A stretch of 64,000 bases of DNA from Rhodanobacter sp. OK091 (GTDB lineage: Bacteria > Pseudomonadota > Gammaproteobacteria > Xanthomonadales > Rhodanobacteraceae): the NCBI RefSeq assembly GCF_900142825.1, contig NZ_FRCH01000004.1:186001-250000 (forward strand). The letters run 5' to 3'. Below the pieces are notes generated by a model. The model was not told where the DNA came from. It did no database searches and saw nothing but the letters and a program-made list of their open reading frames with translations. Below are positions 62,528 through 64,000 of the stretch, piece by piece (position 1 is the stretch's first letter; every line of letters begins with the position of its first letter). A program made the translations under genes and the position numbers.

Positions 62528-64000
62528 TCACTGTGGCAGTGCGGTGGCGGCCTGCGCTTGCATCGGCTCGGTGCTGCTGTGGGCAATGTCGCTGGCAGGC
62601 AGCGAAACGGACTTCGGCAGCAGTTTGTCGAGTTTGCCGTCCATGCGCAGTTGATTGACGCTGGACATGGCCTGGTCGAGCTGCTGCTGGTCGCTGTCTT
62701 CGTCGGGCGGCGGCGCACCGGGGGCCTCGGTCAGTGGGGCGAGCTGCGGGCCGATCAGCCTGGTCAGCGCGTAATAAGCATCGTCATGGATGCCTGCCTG
62801 TTCCAGCAATATGCCTGGCAGCAGCCACGCTGCGGTGTCCTCCTGCTCGGGCCGTCCCCGCTGGTGCGGATCGACCAGCAGCCAGGTACCCGCCTGCGCC
62901 AGCATGTCCTTGTCATCGACGAAGCCGGTGATGCGATAACTGTTGCTCAGTCCCGGCAGATGATCGCCGTAGAACAACACCAGGCTCGGCCGTTGGCGCT
63001 GAGCCAGCCATGCCACCAGCCGGCCCAGTTCGGCGTCGGCGTGTTGCAGGTGGTAGAGGTAGGTCTGCAGCTCCTGCTTGTCGATGCCGGTGATGCCATC
63101 GGGCACGGGAATGGCATCGCGTTCGGCGCGGTTGGCTGGTTCGACGTCGTAGGGGCCGTGCGCCTCGATGCTGATGGCGAAGAGGAATTGCGGCGGCCCG
63201 TGGTCCTTCAATTGGCGCATGATCTCGTCGGTCATCGCGCTGTCGGCCATGTATTTGCCGTCCATCGCCGCATGGGCGGGAAACGACGATTGCGATACGA
63301 AGCGATCGAAGCCGAGCAACTTGAACGCGGTGTTGCGGTTCCAGAATGTCGGCTCATTGCCGTGCAGCGCGATGGTTTCGTAGCCATGCCTCTTGAGCGT
63401 GTGCATCAGGCTTGGCACTGCCTTGTGACTCATCTGCAGATAGGGAAACTGCAGATTGTCGAAGTAGCGCAGCGACAGCCCGGTGAGCACCTCGAACTCG
63501 GTGCGGATGGTGCCGCCGCCGAAGGTCGGCACATGCAGCTTGCCGGCGATTCCGTGCTCAGCCAGACGGCGCAGATTCGGCGCGAAGTTGCTGGTTTCGT
63601 AGCCGCGCATGATGGCGGGGTCGAAAAAAGATTCGCTCTGCACCACCACGATGTCGGGCAACGGACCGTTTGCCGTCGGCACCTGCATGGACTGTTGCAG
63701 CGCTGCCGCAGACTGGTCGATCAATTGCGCGGCGGCCACGCGATCCGGCTTGCGCTTGCCGTGACCGTATTGCAGATGAAACATCACCAGCGAACTGAGC
63801 AGGCCCGAATGGGTGCTGGTGGCCGAAGCCGACCACGGTTCCAGCCACAGCACCTGACCGTTGTAGATTTTCCCCCAGACCGGCAGGCCGGCCAGCAGGC
63901 TGGTCAGCACCAGTGCCAATACGCCACCGACCAATAGCCGCTTGCCGCGGGTGCGTCGGGGAAACAAGGGTGGCTCGTAGCGCCACATCGCGACGACCAG
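62528..64000 (-). CDS. LTA synthase family sulfatase/phosphoglycerol transferase, 5' end cut by window edge
   Basis: The reading frame continues through the right edge (LVVA before Met 63988), so the N-terminal membrane helices lie outside the window; one helix (LLVGGVLALVLTSLLAGLPVW) is visible. The extracytoplasmic domain has the alkaline-phosphatase-like core: VVVQSESFFDP (metal Glu), GGGTIRTEFEVLTG (nucleophile Thr), HGNEPTFWNR and FYGDHLPGL (metal Asp, His). Gram-negative members (OpgB/MdoB-like) transfer phosphoglycerol to periplasmic glucans. The Pro/Asp/Gln-rich C-terminal 90 residues are unconserved. Hairpin CCGGAC/GTCCGG (62498-62513) lies after the stop. Confidence 0.88.
   Translation of the reverse strand: MVVAMWRYEPPLFPRRTRGKRLLVGGVLALVLTSLLAGLPVWGKIYNGQVLWLEPWSASATSTHSGLLSSLVMFHLQYGHGKRKPDRVAAAQLIDQSAAALQQSMQVPTANGPLPDIVVVQSESFFDPAIMRGYETSNFAPNLRRLAEHGIAGKLHVPTFGGGTIRTEFEVLTGLSLRYFDNLQFPYLQMSHKAVPSLMHTLKRHGYETIALHGNEPTFWNRNTAFKLLGFDRFVSQSSFPAHAAMDGKYMADSAMTDEIMRQLKDHGPPQFLFAISIEAHGPYDVEPANRAERDAIPVPDGITGIDKQELQTYLYHLQHADAELGRLVAWLAQRQRPSLVLFYGDHLPGLSNSYRITGFVDDKDMLAQAGTWLLVDPHQRGRPEQEDTAAWLLPGILLEQAGIHDDAYYALTRLIGPQLAPLTEAPGAPPPDEDSDQQQLDQAMSSVNQLRMDGKLDKLLPKSVSLPASDIAHSSTEPMQAQAATALPQ

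Overview
The window is GC-rich chromosomal DNA (roughly two-thirds G+C by eye) from a gammaproteobacterium, most likely of the Lysobacterales (Xanthomonadales), and probably a Rhodanobacteraceae such as a Rhodanobacter or Dyella relative. The evidence is the gene order dsbD-tlpA-aroQ-accB-accC-prmA-DUF3426-fis-purH, a DUF2782 gene divergent from polA, the sequence character of the proteins, and GTAGGAG-type REP palindromes. The assignment rests on recognition, not on a search. There is no rRNA, tRNA, CRISPR array, prophage, transposase or plasmid function. Nearly everything is housekeeping.

Layout. 1-8073 (mostly minus strand): a truncated SBF-like transporter, dedA, dnaG, a DUF1328 protein, yqeY and rpsU, then tsaD (plus), rluF and a YadG/YadH-type ABC exporter. 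8156-14759: a ferredoxin-NADP reductase, a small orphan fimbrillin-like gene and a chaperone-usher fimbrial operon (major subunit, chaperone, usher, tip protein). 15151-19521: a five-gene plus-strand operon of a membrane protein, an XRE regulator, a secreted S33-type peptidase and a NatA/NatB-like ABC exporter, preceded by a promoter and CTTGACA repeats. 19651-31863: folE with an EF-hand protein, rmuC, an FAD oxidoreductase, rlmI, two thioesterases, the ygiC/ygiB pair, srkA, a ferredoxin-type reductase and a rhodanese-like membrane protein. 31945-36222: a lipoprotein, a third thioesterase and hemD-hemX-hemY. 37366-43822: uvrD, a small membrane protein, polA with a structured sRNA candidate downstream, and the DUF2782 gene. 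43898-54617: EamA half-transporter, GST, then the minus-strand purH-to-dsbD block for purine, fatty-acid and shikimate synthesis and periplasmic thiol reduction. 54713-64000: EamA exporter with divergent MocR regulator, a double thioredoxin protein, cupin, cutA, CIRCE-controlled groES-groEL, a secreted Ala/Gly-rich protein and a truncated LTA-synthase-family sulfatase.

The most notable features are not protein genes. (1) Downstream of polA, on the minus strand, four tandem hairpins with C-rich, anti-Shine-Dalgarno loops sit behind a well-spaced promoter and end in a strong terminator. This is a probable sX13-type sRNA. (2) A 25-bp-arm REP palindrome pair lies inside the polA reading frame, in the linker between the 5'-nuclease and proofreading domains. 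(3) A purine-rich dyad repeat about 100 bp long occurs three times, including between groES and groEL. (4) A 261-bp element with 29-bp near-perfect terminal inverted repeats and nested hairpins forms the polA leader. (5) Several genes (hemD, hemX, rlmI, cutA, uvrD, perhaps dnaG) have a TANNNT box 6-8 nt before the start codon, suggesting leaderless mRNAs.
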